NCBI GenBank assembly: GCA_020632975.1
Contig: JACKEL010000001.1
Span: 478,547-542,546 of the forward strand
Reading direction: 5' to 3'
DNA length: 64,000 nucleotides
Source of the DNA: Myxococcales bacterium
Lineage (GTDB): Bacteria; Myxococcota_C; UBA6777
The notes beneath the pieces were generated by a model. It was given only the letters and a program-made list of their open reading frames with translations. It ran no database searches and was not told the DNA's origin. This document shows positions 51,944 to 60,690 of the stretch, piece by piece (positions within the stretch are counted from its first letter, which is position 1; the number at the start of each line of letters is the position of its first letter). The position numbers and the translations under genes are program-made.

Positions 51944-53689
51944 TTACATCTCGGTCTCTTCGCGTTTGTCGACGAGATCTTGCGTCCCTTCTTGAAACCA
52001 AGTCTGCACGATGTCCCGCATCCGAAACTTCTGAATCTTCCCCGTCACGGTCATGGGGTAAGACTCCACGAACCAAAAGTACCGAGGGACCTTGAAATGC
52101 GCGATCTTGTCCTTCGCAAAGTCCCGAAGCCAAGAAGGGTCAGGCACTGCACCTTCCTTCAAACGCACCCACGCCCCCACCTCTTCTCCCATCTTTGGAT
52201 CGGGCACCCCAAACACCGCGACATCCGAGACATCAGGGTGCTTATGGAAGAAAGCTTCGATCTCCGCAGGATAGATATTCTCTCCTCCTCGGATAATCAT
52301 GTCTTTGAGTCGCCCAGTGATACGCAGATACCCGTCCTGATCGAGCGTCCCAAGATCCCCAGAGTGCAACCATCCCTTTTCGTCGATGGTCTTGGCTGTG
52401 GCTTCGGGCTGATCAAAGTATTCTCGCATCACCTGATAACCGCGAAAACAGATCTCACCCGTCTCTCCAACAGGCAAGATCTCCCCTGTTTGCGACGAGA
52501 CCACCTTCACTTCTGTATGTGGCATGTTGATCCCCACAGTCTCAACACGCCGATGCACGGTGTCTTCGGGATGCGTGATATGCGTAACAGGCGAAGCTTC
52601 GGTCTGTCCATAAGCAATCAAGATCTCTCGACATCCCATCTCCTCCATCACGCGGCGAACGATGGCTTCAGGGCAAGGCGCCCCTGCCATAATGCCCGTC
52701 CGTAGGCTCGATAGGTCATACGACTTTTTCTCAAGCTCCTCCAACTCCGCAATAAACATCGTGGGCACACCATGTACAGCCGTGCAACGTTCCACTTCGA
52801 TCGCATGAAGCGTTGCCCCCGCCTCGAAGTGGTCCGCAGGCACGACGATCGCCGCCCCATGGGTCAAACAAGCAAGGTTGGACACCACCATCCCAAAACA
52901 ATGATAAAAAGGCACAGGCACACACAACCGATCTTTGGCGGAAAAGCCCATCGCTTGGCCAATAAAGTAACCATTGTTCAAGATGTTATGATGCGTCAGC
53001 ACCACAGCCTTGGGAAAACCTGTCGTCCCTGAAGTAAATTGGATATTGATCGGATCATCCATATCCACGGAACAACCGCGCGCTGCGACATCTTCAGAAG
53101 AGATACCCTTGCCTTGTGCAAGAAAGTCCTGCCACAACCAAAACCCTGTATAGTTACACTGCGTTTGCAGCGGATGCTCGGGCTGATACACGATAAGGTG
53201 CTTTAAAGAAGGAAAGCGCTTGCTCTGAAGATGTTGTGGCGTACACTCCGCAACTTCGGGACAGATCGCATGCACCATCTCGACATACTGCGAAGAGCGA
53301 AAGGCAGGAATCAAAAAAAGCGCTTGTACCTGTGCCAACTCTAGCGCATAGCCCAGCTCTTCCGTGCGATAAGAGGGGTTGATATTCACCAAGATCACCC
53401 CAACCCGCGCAGTTGCGAGTTGTAACAACAACCACTCCGCATTGTCTGTGGCCCAGATCCCCACCCGATCTCCACACGAGATCCCCAACCCAACGAGCGC
53501 TTTTGCGACCTCTTCAACCGCCTGATCGAGCGTTGCATACGTCAGCCGCTTTTGTTGGGGGATGGAAACAAAAGCATCATGGTCGGGATACGTCGCCGCA
53601 ACCTCCCGAAACATCGCATCGATGGTCTTTCCCATCAAAGGTTCTTGTCCGCCAACATGTCGATAGGAAAGATTGGAAGGTTGCTGCAT
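51944..53689 (-). CDS. Acyl-CoA synthetase (AMP-forming, medium-chain fatty acid type)
   Basis: 581 residues. Adenylate-forming motifs: FTSGTTGFPKAVVLTHHN (P-loop-like), YGQTEASPVTH, WLHSGDLGTLDQDGYLRITG (Asp to ribose), IIRGGENIYPAEIE (hinge and A8) and TVTGKIQKFRMRD with the catalytic Lys near the C-terminus. Length and motifs match the FadD-like / medium-chain acyl-CoA synthetase group, which activates fatty acids with ATP and CoA in the cytoplasm. The chain length preference is not evident. AGGAGA lies 8 nt before ATG 53689; a terminator follows. Confidence 0.92.
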   Translation of the reverse strand: MQQPSNLSYRHVGGQEPLMGKTIDAMFREVAATYPDHDAFVSIPQQKRLTYATLDQAVEEVAKALVGLGISCGDRVGIWATDNAEWLLLQLATARVGVILVNINPSYRTEELGYALELAQVQALFLIPAFRSSQYVEMVHAICPEVAECTPQHLQSKRFPSLKHLIVYQPEHPLQTQCNYTGFWLWQDFLAQGKGISSEDVAARGCSVDMDDPINIQFTSGTTGFPKAVVLTHHNILNNGYFIGQAMGFSAKDRLCVPVPFYHCFGMVVSNLACLTHGAAIVVPADHFEAGATLHAIEVERCTAVHGVPTMFIAELEELEKKSYDLSSLRTGIMAGAPCPEAIVRRVMEEMGCREILIAYGQTEASPVTHITHPEDTVHRRVETVGINMPHTEVKVVSSQTGEILPVGETGEICFRGYQVMREYFDQPEATAKTIDEKGWLHSGDLGTLDQDGYLRITGRLKDMIIRGGENIYPAEIEAFFHKHPDVSDVAVFGVPDPKMGEEVGAWVRLKEGAVPDPSWLRDFAKDKIAHFKVPRYFWFVESYPMTVTGKIQKFRMRDIVQTWFQEGTQDLVDKREETEM

Positions 53690-54009
53690 CGTCTGGATCT
53701 CCTATGGTGGATGGAGAAAACAAGCATCCTAACCTTTCGTGCACACTCCTTTTTGATGCGGATCAACTACATGGTTGACGTCGCTTGGATTCATCCTCTA
53801 CACATCACGAAAAAGACCAACCCATCGAGCAGATGAATCGACCTTGCAAAGTAGACCTCGCTCTTTTTTCACTTTTTTTGAAACAAATCTCTCCCCAAGC
53901 ATCCTCACTCACAAAAGGCCAAAGAAACGAGACATGCCCGAATAGAAAAAGGCGTGGATTTGTTCTTCGACCATCGCATATCGATATCCCCAAAGCGAGA
54001 GAGCTTTTG
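53690..54009. other. Divergent region between acyl-CoA synthetase and ECF sigma genes
   Basis: 320 bases. The sigma-gene frame is open through most of it, but the translation is not sigma-like. A weak plus-strand promoter can be drawn: TTGACG (53775-53780), 18 bp, TACACA (53799-53804). No recognised gene. Confidence 0.35.
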
Positions 54010-54780
54010 ATGTTGTCTTCTGATGATCTCTTTCATATAAGATGGTTAGACTTTTCTCCTCAGAGATATTCTGATCGTCATCATGCACTTGATGTGTCTG
54101 GCCCCATGGCACAAGGCATCTCGACGCCCGCTCCTCACGCAAAACAGCAAGAAAAGCCCTTGGAGACACAACAAGGCTCCAACGAAGAGGAACAAGAAAA
54201 GGCCCTTGTCCAAAAGGCGCAAGCTGGCGACAAAGCAGCATTCCAACATTTGTTACGCTTGTACACACCGCGCTTGTTTCGCCGCCTCCTCCGCATGACA
54301 AGAGATCTCGATCAAGCAGAAGACTGTCTGCAACAAGGACTCTTGCGCGCCATCGAACAACTCGGGACCTACCGCAAAGAAGGTTGTTTCTACGCATGGC
54401 TCGCAAGCATCGTCACCAACGAAGTCCTCCAATTGTTTCGGAAGCATGGGAGAGAGCGTGCTTTCCTTGCAGACTTTTCTGTCTTTTTCCATCGCAGCAA
54501 AGAAGCGTCTAACCAACCATTACCCGAGCAACTTTTCCTACAAGAAGAAAGGCGCGAGATCGTCCACCACGCACTCGAACGCCTCGACGCGCAAAAAAGA
54601 ATCGTCATCCTTCTGTGTGACCTCGAAGGTGAAAGATTAGAAGATGTCGCTCTGCAACTTGGTATCCCCAAAGGCACCGTCGCATCGAGACTTCACCATG
54701 CTAGACGAGAGCTACACGGGTATATCACTTTTGAATTAAAACGATGCGGGATCTCCGCGGAGGAATGGTTTCATGCCTAA
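54010..54780 (+). CDS. ECF-type RNA polymerase sigma factor
   Basis: 256 residues if started at ATG 54010; ATG 54106 is an alternative and neither has a strong ribosome site. After a Gln/Glu-rich lead, region 2 reads ALVQKAQAGDKAAFQHLLRL, DLDQAEDCLQQGLLRAIEQL and FYAWLASIVTNEVLQLFRKH. Region 4 reads ALERLDAQKRIVILLCDLEG, LEDVALQLGIPKGTVASRLH and HARRELHGYI. This is the standard extracytoplasmic-function layout (regions 2 and 4 only). Its 3' end overlaps the next gene by 8 nt, the usual position of an anti-sigma factor. Confidence 0.88.
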   Translation: MLSSDDLFHIRWLDFSPQRYSDRHHALDVSGPMAQGISTPAPHAKQQEKPLETQQGSNEEEQEKALVQKAQAGDKAAFQHLLRLYTPRLFRRLLRMTRDLDQAEDCLQQGLLRAIEQLGTYRKEGCFYAWLASIVTNEVLQLFRKHGRERAFLADFSVFFHRSKEASNQPLPEQLFLQEERREIVHHALERLDAQKRIVILLCDLEGERLEDVALQLGIPKGTVASRLHHARRELHGYITFELKRCGISAEEWFHA

Positions 54781-55825
54781 TTCCGACCATCACTCCAAAC
54801 TTCACTTTGATCGTGAAGTGCAAGCCTTTCTTTCGGGCAAGCCCGATCCATCGTGGGAAGATGCCCCACAGCAGATCGAGCAAGCACTCCAAAGGATCGA
54901 ACAACGCAGCCTTGCTTACTTTGAGCAGCGCACCCTTGAGCACACCCAAGTCAAAAGAGAGATGCCCACAGCATCCTCCCTATCGTCGGGCTTTTTCTCT
55001 GTTCGCTCGCTGCATCATGTCGGGATGTGGCGCCCTGTGGGACTCGCAGCGCTTTTGCTTTTGTGTGTGATCGCGTGGAAAACCAAGATGCCTCCGCGTC
55101 TTTCTGAAACAACGCAGCCCTCCCCCAAGCGTGCACATCTTCTCAACCACTCGACCCAAAAGCTGGTCGCCGCTCGAAAGCACGGTATCTTTCGCCCATT
55201 GTGCCAAGATCATACGCTCGATATCCTTGCGCCCAACCGCGTCGATCAAGCTTGGTATATCGAGGATGCTGGCGTCTCTTCTGTCCAAGTTCGATGCGAA
55301 AAAGAAGATCCTTTTTGCGAAGCTTTTGTGCCCACCAAACAGATGACCATCATCCACCAATCGGGTGAAAAGAAAGCACTGATCTTGTGCAGACTTGGCG
55401 TATCGATTACATCGAAAGACGCCGCATTTTCCATTCGGCGAGAGGGCGACCAATACCGACTGTCCGTGAAACAAGGCACCTTTATGCTGTACCACCAAGG
55501 AAAAAAATACATCCTCCCAAACAGCAAAAGCCTCCGCCTTTCTCATCGCGCAGCAGGGTGGAAACTTTCTGTCCAAGAGGCACAACAAGAAGGAATCGCC
55601 GAACCATCCGAATCTTTGGCGGATCTCAAAGAAGCACAAAAAGAGGATGACTTTCTTCCAACCACAACACTTGCTTGCACGCAAAACACGACGCTGGTCT
55701 CACAAGAAACTTTCATGTCCACAAGTTATATCGAAAGTCCGATGACACCGAGACATCCGAAAGAAACAACCTCTCACCTAGAACAAACATCTTCACCCGT
55801 GATTGTTTTGCGAACCCCCATCTAA
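54773..55825 (+). CDS. FecR-like membrane protein, probable anti-sigma partner
   Basis: 350 residues. A cytoplasmic N-terminal ~85 residues (with DREVQAFLSGKPDPSWEDAP) is followed by one membrane helix (VGLAALLLLCVIAW, about 89-102) and an external region. The latter contains GEKKALILCRLGVSITSKDA, FSIRREGDQYRLSVKQGTFM and YILPNSKSLRLS, resembling the FecR beta-domain where a repeated strand pattern senses envelope signals. It lacks a clear zinc anti-sigma HXXXCXXC motif. Overlap with the sigma gene argues they act together. The tail is Thr/Ser-rich and ends with VIVLRTPI. Confidence 0.75.
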   Translation: MPNSDHHSKLHFDREVQAFLSGKPDPSWEDAPQQIEQALQRIEQRSLAYFEQRTLEHTQVKREMPTASSLSSGFFSVRSLHHVGMWRPVGLAALLLLCVIAWKTKMPPRLSETTQPSPKRAHLLNHSTQKLVAARKHGIFRPLCQDHTLDILAPNRVDQAWYIEDAGVSSVQVRCEKEDPFCEAFVPTKQMTIIHQSGEKKALILCRLGVSITSKDAAFSIRREGDQYRLSVKQGTFMLYHQGKKYILPNSKSLRLSHRAAGWKLSVQEAQQEGIAEPSESLADLKEAQKEDDFLPTTTLACTQNTTLVSQETFMSTSYIESPMTPRHPKETTSHLEQTSSPVIVLRTPI

Positions 55826-55898
55826 GAGGGGTTTGACAACCAAAGCCCTCAACAAGAACACGTAATCTGCTGACCCAAAAGAAAAAGACTACCTAGGC

Positions 55899-55922
55899 AA
55901 AGACCCGATGTTCGGGCTTTTT
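55899..55922 (+). terminator. Rho-independent terminator after the anti-sigma gene
   Basis: AAAG-A-CCCGA, loop TGT, TCGGG-CTTT, then further T (55918-55922). The stem is CCCGA/TCGGG extended by AAAG/CTTT with one bulged A. It lies 74 nt after the FecR-like stop and 43 nt before the DsbA-like start. Confidence 0.7.
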
Positions 55923-55964
55923 CTGACCACCACACCCTTATCTTTTTTCAAAAAGGAGTACGCT

Positions 55965-56789
55965 ATGCTTTCGTCTGAAAACTGGAAAACCAATTTTTTT
56001 ATTTTGCTTTCATGCTTTTTCGCAGTTCTTGTGGTGCTTTCTCACACGACCCTTGCCACCCCCAACATCCCCAAACAAAGCGTGCCTCAACAGCTCCATG
56101 CACTCCAACAACGCCAAGGTATGCTTCAACAAAAAGTACGATTCCTTGCACAAAAAATGGAATTGCTCGAAAAAGAAAATCGCCTGCTGCGTTGGGAACT
56201 CTCGCTGATCAAACGAACGCCTTCTAAGCCCGCGGTCCCTACGCTGAAAAGAATCCCCTCCCCCTCACCAAAACCCAACCTCTCTGGACTAAAAGGCCCG
56301 ACTTGGGGCGCCAAGCATGCTCCTGTTACCATCGTAACTTTTTCTGACTTCCAATGTGGCTTCTGTGCACGTGGAGCCCGTGTCGTCGATCAATTGAAGA
56401 AACGTTTTGGAAACAAGATCCGCATTATCTTCAAACACATGCCGCTTTCCTTCCACTCGCAAGCCCATCTCGCTGCGCAAGCCTCGATGGAAGCGAATGC
56501 ACAAGGAAAGTTTTGGCCCTACCACGACAAATTGTTTGCCAATATGCGAAACATCAATAGAAAAAATCTGATCGCATGGGGCAAAGAACTGGGCATGAAC
56601 ACGGAGTCCTTGGAACGCTCCCTTGCTCAACGAAAATACAAAGCGGCTGTGGATGCAGATCTCACCCTCGCCCAAAAGCTCCAAGTCAGCGGAACCCCCA
56701 CTTTTTTCATCAATGGAGAAAAGATCGTCGGTGCGAGACCCCTTGAATTCTTTGCCGACAAGATCCAGCAAGCCTTGCGCACAAAGTAA
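55965..56789 (+). CDS. DsbA/thioredoxin-fold periplasmic oxidoreductase
   Basis: 274 residues from ATG 55965 (AAAGGAG upstream). N-terminal signal or anchor helix (FFILLSCFFAVLVVLS), then a coiled-coil-like Gln/Leu/Glu segment (~38-75), a Pro-rich link, and a DsbA-like domain. The active site is FQCGFCARG (CGFC), the inserted helical domain follows (HSQAHLAAQASMEANAQGKF), and the cis-Pro loop is SGTPTFFING. This matches the BdbD/DsbA_4 group (VTIVTFSDFQC), which introduces or isomerises disulfides outside the cytoplasm. Many Cys-rich and haem proteins in the window could be its clients, although no direct link is shown. Confidence 0.9.
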   Translation: MLSSENWKTNFFILLSCFFAVLVVLSHTTLATPNIPKQSVPQQLHALQQRQGMLQQKVRFLAQKMELLEKENRLLRWELSLIKRTPSKPAVPTLKRIPSPSPKPNLSGLKGPTWGAKHAPVTIVTFSDFQCGFCARGARVVDQLKKRFGNKIRIIFKHMPLSFHSQAHLAAQASMEANAQGKFWPYHDKLFANMRNINRKNLIAWGKELGMNTESLERSLAQRKYKAAVDADLTLAQKLQVSGTPTFFINGEKIVGARPLEFFADKIQQALRTK

Positions 56790-57025
56790 TCCCTCTCAAA
56801 AGAAAAGCCCCCACTCTCCGCTCGCCAAGAACTCCCGTCTATTCGTGCTTTCGAGTCATCTCCCCTCCTTCTTTTTACACCAAAAACGAACCCAAAGTGA
56901 TGTTTTCTCGAAGAGGACATCCAACCTTGCACATCTTGCAAAAGATCGCCCCATTCTTTTTGGACCCTCCCGCAAACCTCACTGGATGGTGTAACAAGCG
57001 GACCAGACGACGAAAGAAACCTCCC

Positions 57026-57856
57026 ATGAAGTCATCCTCCATCACCCAACAATACGCCCACGAGTTCCAACAAAACCAACAGGCTTGGGATCAACTTGCA
57101 CAAGTGAATGTGAAGACCGCTTTTTACGATGTTGCGGGATTCAAAGAAGGAAAGACATCCTTACAAGAGCCCGAACTTGCGATGTTACCCGATGTCAAAG
57201 GAAAAGACCTGCTCCATCTCCAATGTCACTTTGGCCTCGACACCCTATCTTGGGCAAGGATGGGTGCCCGCGCCACAGGTGTTGACTTCTCCCCCGCCGC
57301 CATCGACTTGGCCCGCTCGCTCGCTGACGAACTTTCTATCCCCGCAAGTTTCATCTGCTCCAATATCTACGAACTCCCTGAAACACTCGAAGGCTCATTT
57401 GACATCGTGTTCGTCTCGTATGGTGCGCTGTGTTGGTTGCCAGACCTCAAGATATGGGGCTCTTTGGTACGACGGATGTTGCGGCCTGGAGGACAGTTGG
57501 TCGTCGTCGAGTTCCACCCTGTCTCACAGATGATCGACGAAAAAACGGGAGACCGTTTTGCTTACCCGTACTTCTACGATGAGTCTCCGCTCCTCTTTGA
57601 ATCAGAGGGCTCCTACGCTGACCCCACGGCCCCGATCAAACGCGTCATGAATGAGTGGTGCCACCCTGTCAGCGAGATCATCACGGCCCTCCTCACAGCA
57701 GGGCTTTCGCTCGATGAGATCAACGAATATCCCTACTCTCCCTACGGCTGCTGGCCCATGTTGGAAGAAACCACCAAAGGTCGCTGGGAAGTCAAAGAAC
57801 AACATGGACGCATCCCCCTGCTTTTGTCTCTTCGTGCAACAGCCCCTTCACTCTAA
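57026..57856 (+). CDS. Class I SAM-dependent methyltransferase
   Basis: 276 residues from ATG 57026. SAM-binding motif I is LLHLQCHFGLDTLSWARMG, with GVDFSPAAIDLAR as the acidic post-I loop. FDIVFVSYGALCWLPDL and LRPGGQLVVVEFHP are motifs II/III. The substitution LQCHFG for the common LxxGxG is typical of a subgroup of Methyltransf_25-like enzymes. Substrate unknown. The 3' end overlaps the convergent glycosidase gene by 9 bp. Confidence 0.88.
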   Translation: MKSSSITQQYAHEFQQNQQAWDQLAQVNVKTAFYDVAGFKEGKTSLQEPELAMLPDVKGKDLLHLQCHFGLDTLSWARMGARATGVDFSPAAIDLARSLADELSIPASFICSNIYELPETLEGSFDIVFVSYGALCWLPDLKIWGSLVRRMLRPGGQLVVVEFHPVSQMIDEKTGDRFAYPYFYDESPLLFESEGSYADPTAPIKRVMNEWCHPVSEIITALLTAGLSLDEINEYPYSPYGCWPMLEETTKGRWEVKEQHGRIPLLLSLRATAPSL

Positions 57857-58921
57857 GGGAATCAGAGCCCGCAAGAGTTCATCTTTCCAAGTCCCTTGTG
57901 TTTGATCGTACACACCAAATCCCGCAGCAAGCTCCCAATACGCCCAAGACATCCCGAATCGTTCGGCTTCACGCGCCACAAAAGAAGTCCAACGTACACG
58001 AGAAGCCAGATCCGCCTTTTCGTATGCCCCAAACTCTCCAAGATAGATCGGGCGACCTTGTTCACGCCCCCACGCAGAGGCTTGCGAAAAGACCGAAGAG
58101 ATCGCCGTTTTTTCATCTTCGCGCGCGTCCCACGTCTGCCCCAACCAAGCATCGCTACCTTCGTTCCAAGGCGTCCCTTGGTGGGTAAAGTGGAAAGGCT
58201 CGTAGTGATGGATCGTAACGATCAGCCGCTGGTCTGTGTCAGGCAAACGCAACGCCTGAAGCTGCGAGACATGGTTGTACTCCCCAGGGCCAAGGATAAC
58301 AAAACGCTTCGTATCGACCGAGCGAATCACCTCCAAGACACGCGGGATCATCTGATTCCAACGCTCACCTTGTAGGTTGCCGTGAGGCTCGTTAAGCGGC
58401 TCAAAATACAGCATCAACGGCTTGTCTCGATAACGAGTCGCGATCTGCTTCCAAGTCGCGAGATAGCGTTCTTGGTGCTTCTCAGGCTCCTCATAAAGTG
58501 CATCATCGTGATGATCATTGATCACCACAGCAAGGCCATTTTCGAGCGCTTGTTGGATGACTTGATCCATACGCAAGAAAAAGTCTGAGGATATCGTATA
58601 GGGCGGGCTCATCGAAACATGCGCGGACCAACGAACGGGGATGCGTACACTTTGAAACTTCGCCTCGCGAAGATGCTGAAACATCGTGGATTGGATCGTC
58701 ACACCCCACTCGCCTTCCACGGGTGCTTCGAGCGCGTTTCCAAGATTCATCCCTCGACCCAAAAGAGCCGCAGCACGCGCTGTCTCCTCAGGGATGGGCT
58801 TTTCAGGTACAGGCCCACCACAACCCGTCAGCCAAAGGAAGAGGCACATCCCGCAAGCTCCAAATATCATGGGAGAAAAAAGCGATTTGCTTGTATTGTC
58901 GTGGATCTTGTGGCTCTCCAT
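57848..58921 (-). CDS. Glycoside hydrolase family 5 lipoprotein (cellulase-like)
   Basis: 357 residues from ATG 58921 (AAGGA 7 nt upstream). Signal helix with lipobox LTGC. GRGMNLGNALEAP, VRIPVRWSAHV, VVINDHHDDALY, YFEPLNEPHGN (acid/base Glu in NEP), VTIHHYEPFHFTHQG and PIYLGEFGAY (nucleophile Glu) follow the clan A TIM-barrel order of GH5. It probably cleaves beta-1,4-linked glucan, mannan or a similar polymer at the cell surface. In-frame sequence upstream to 59056 lacks a signal, so it is excluded. Confidence 0.92.
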   Translation of the reverse strand: MESHKIHDNTSKSLFSPMIFGACGMCLFLWLTGCGGPVPEKPIPEETARAAALLGRGMNLGNALEAPVEGEWGVTIQSTMFQHLREAKFQSVRIPVRWSAHVSMSPPYTISSDFFLRMDQVIQQALENGLAVVINDHHDDALYEEPEKHQERYLATWKQIATRYRDKPLMLYFEPLNEPHGNLQGERWNQMIPRVLEVIRSVDTKRFVILGPGEYNHVSQLQALRLPDTDQRLIVTIHHYEPFHFTHQGTPWNEGSDAWLGQTWDAREDEKTAISSVFSQASAWGREQGRPIYLGEFGAYEKADLASRVRWTSFVAREAERFGMSWAYWELAAGFGVYDQTQGTWKDELLRALIPLE

Positions 58922-59302
58922 CGTCACATCCTTGGTACTTTTGAACAAAATGCCCGCATCTTGTAAGGCTTCAGTCGCCCCATGCAAACAAACATGGCTC
59001 CCAAAAGATGAGAGTCTAGGATCGTAGAAAGCAAGCTCCAAAAAAATCAGGATCATTGATTTTTCTTATAACGCAAAACATATCCAAACATCTATTCATA
59101 TTACTTTCAACATGTTACAACATCCACCTAATTCGGCATTGTTATTGCGAAGGGATACCAACAACTCATTTGCACAACAGAAACAGGGCTCTCAAAAACA
59201 AGAGTCCTTTCCTAAAACCAAGACCTCGCCCAACGAAAACAACATCGCTGTGTACAAAATACAGTTCGTGCTTGTTTTCCCCAACCCTCTAAGGAGAAAT
59301 CG

Positions 59303-60628
59303 ATGAAACGAACGTCTCTTGCTACGCTCTTCCTTCTTGTGACACTCTGGCTTGTTCCTGCTCCTCAACACGCACACGCAGAAGGTGTTCTTCAGAGTTA
59401 CTGCAAATACGAAGGTGCGACCAAAAAGACCCAGAAACGCATCATCAGGCTCGTCTCGGCTCTCACGGCCCTCAAAGGCACCATCAACATGGTCGTGACC
59501 GCACGGCTGCTCCTTGTTAAAGTGAACCATGATCTCGAAAACGTCAGCAAAGCAACAGAGAAGGTCAAAATTATAGCTGAGATCATCCTCCCCACAACGA
59601 GGAGCTTTTTCAAAGCTTTCTTACCCACCATCCAAGGGCTCGAAAAGGTGACAGAAAGCCGCTTTTCAGCAGCAAAAGCGAAGCCATGGGAGCGCTTCTT
59701 GGCCAAGACAAAACTTTTTACAGGCACGATGCTTGATGTTGTTGACAACGGACTGGCAGCCGACAACAACCTCCTCTCAGACCCTGTTATTAAAGTAGGA
59801 AGATTTCTGATTAAGTTCATGGATAAATTTAAGTGGGTCATGGGTGCAGGGCTCGCGTATGCAGGACTGAACTATGGACTCTGCCAAGTTGCACGCGCTG
59901 TCAGCCCTCATTGCAAAGCAAGCTCCCAAAGCAACAAATGCCATGCACAAGACACATCTTACGACGATCTCGACGAAGACAACCCCCGTTGTGGTAACGC
60001 CCAACTCGACAAGCTGTCGGCACAGTACATCGCACGCATGGAAAAGTTTCGCCCCATCCTTGCGAAAGGAAACGCCATCATCGCCAAGCTCGACAAGATC
60101 ATGGACAAGATCGAGGCTCCCTTTACAAAAGCAGAAAGTATCATGAAACCGCTCAATCCTCTGATCAATGGAGCGGAAAAAGCGCTGAATGGCCTCAACA
60201 AAGCGATGATTCCCGTGCGTTTTGTCACGAAAGAGTTTGAGGCCCTACTGGAGAAAAAGATCTGCGTCACATTGAAGATGAAGATCGGCAACACCACCAA
60301 GCGCACCAAAAAATGTTCCCGCTTGAAAAACATGGTGAAAGACATCAAAAAACTGAGCAAACCCTTTGAAGCAGCCATGAAAAAAGCCACTGAAAAGATC
60401 ATCGATCCGCTCATCAAAAAGCTCACCAACAAACTCCCCACCCCTGGACTCAGTCAGTTGAAAAAAGCGGTTGAGAAGATGTCCGAATCTCTAGAGTTTG
60501 TGACGGATCTCAAAAACACGTTGGAAGAGCTTTCTTCGATCATCCCCACGGATGTCTTGAACGAAACCAAGCAACTCATCGACGATCTCAAAAAGATTGA
60601 GGCACAGATGGCCGCAGCCAACCGCTAA
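59303..60628 (+). CDS. Secreted alpha-helical protein of unknown function
   Basis: 441 residues. Clear signal peptide (LATLFLLVTLWLVPAPQHAHA). The rest is Lys/Ala/Leu-rich and strongly helical, with heptad-like runs such as KATEKVKIIAEIILPTTRSF, GNAIIAKLDKIMDKIEAPF and KKLSKPFEAAMKKATEKIID. A Cys/Asp-containing loop (~215-235) interrupts it. I know no family for it. AAGGAG precedes the ATG. It could be a periplasmic coiled-coil or helical-bundle protein. Confidence 0.75.
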   Translation: MKRTSLATLFLLVTLWLVPAPQHAHAEGVLQSYCKYEGATKKTQKRIIRLVSALTALKGTINMVVTARLLLVKVNHDLENVSKATEKVKIIAEIILPTTRSFFKAFLPTIQGLEKVTESRFSAAKAKPWERFLAKTKLFTGTMLDVVDNGLAADNNLLSDPVIKVGRFLIKFMDKFKWVMGAGLAYAGLNYGLCQVARAVSPHCKASSQSNKCHAQDTSYDDLDEDNPRCGNAQLDKLSAQYIARMEKFRPILAKGNAIIAKLDKIMDKIEAPFTKAESIMKPLNPLINGAEKALNGLNKAMIPVRFVTKEFEALLEKKICVTLKMKIGNTTKRTKKCSRLKNMVKDIKKLSKPFEAAMKKATEKIIDPLIKKLTNKLPTPGLSQLKKAVEKMSESLEFVTDLKNTLEELSSIIPTDVLNETKQLIDDLKKIEAQMAAANR

Positions 60629-60690
60629 TCCTCCCCCTCCCCACCAAGATCCCCGAGAGAAGGCCCTAGAAACAAACCACAGAAAAGAGA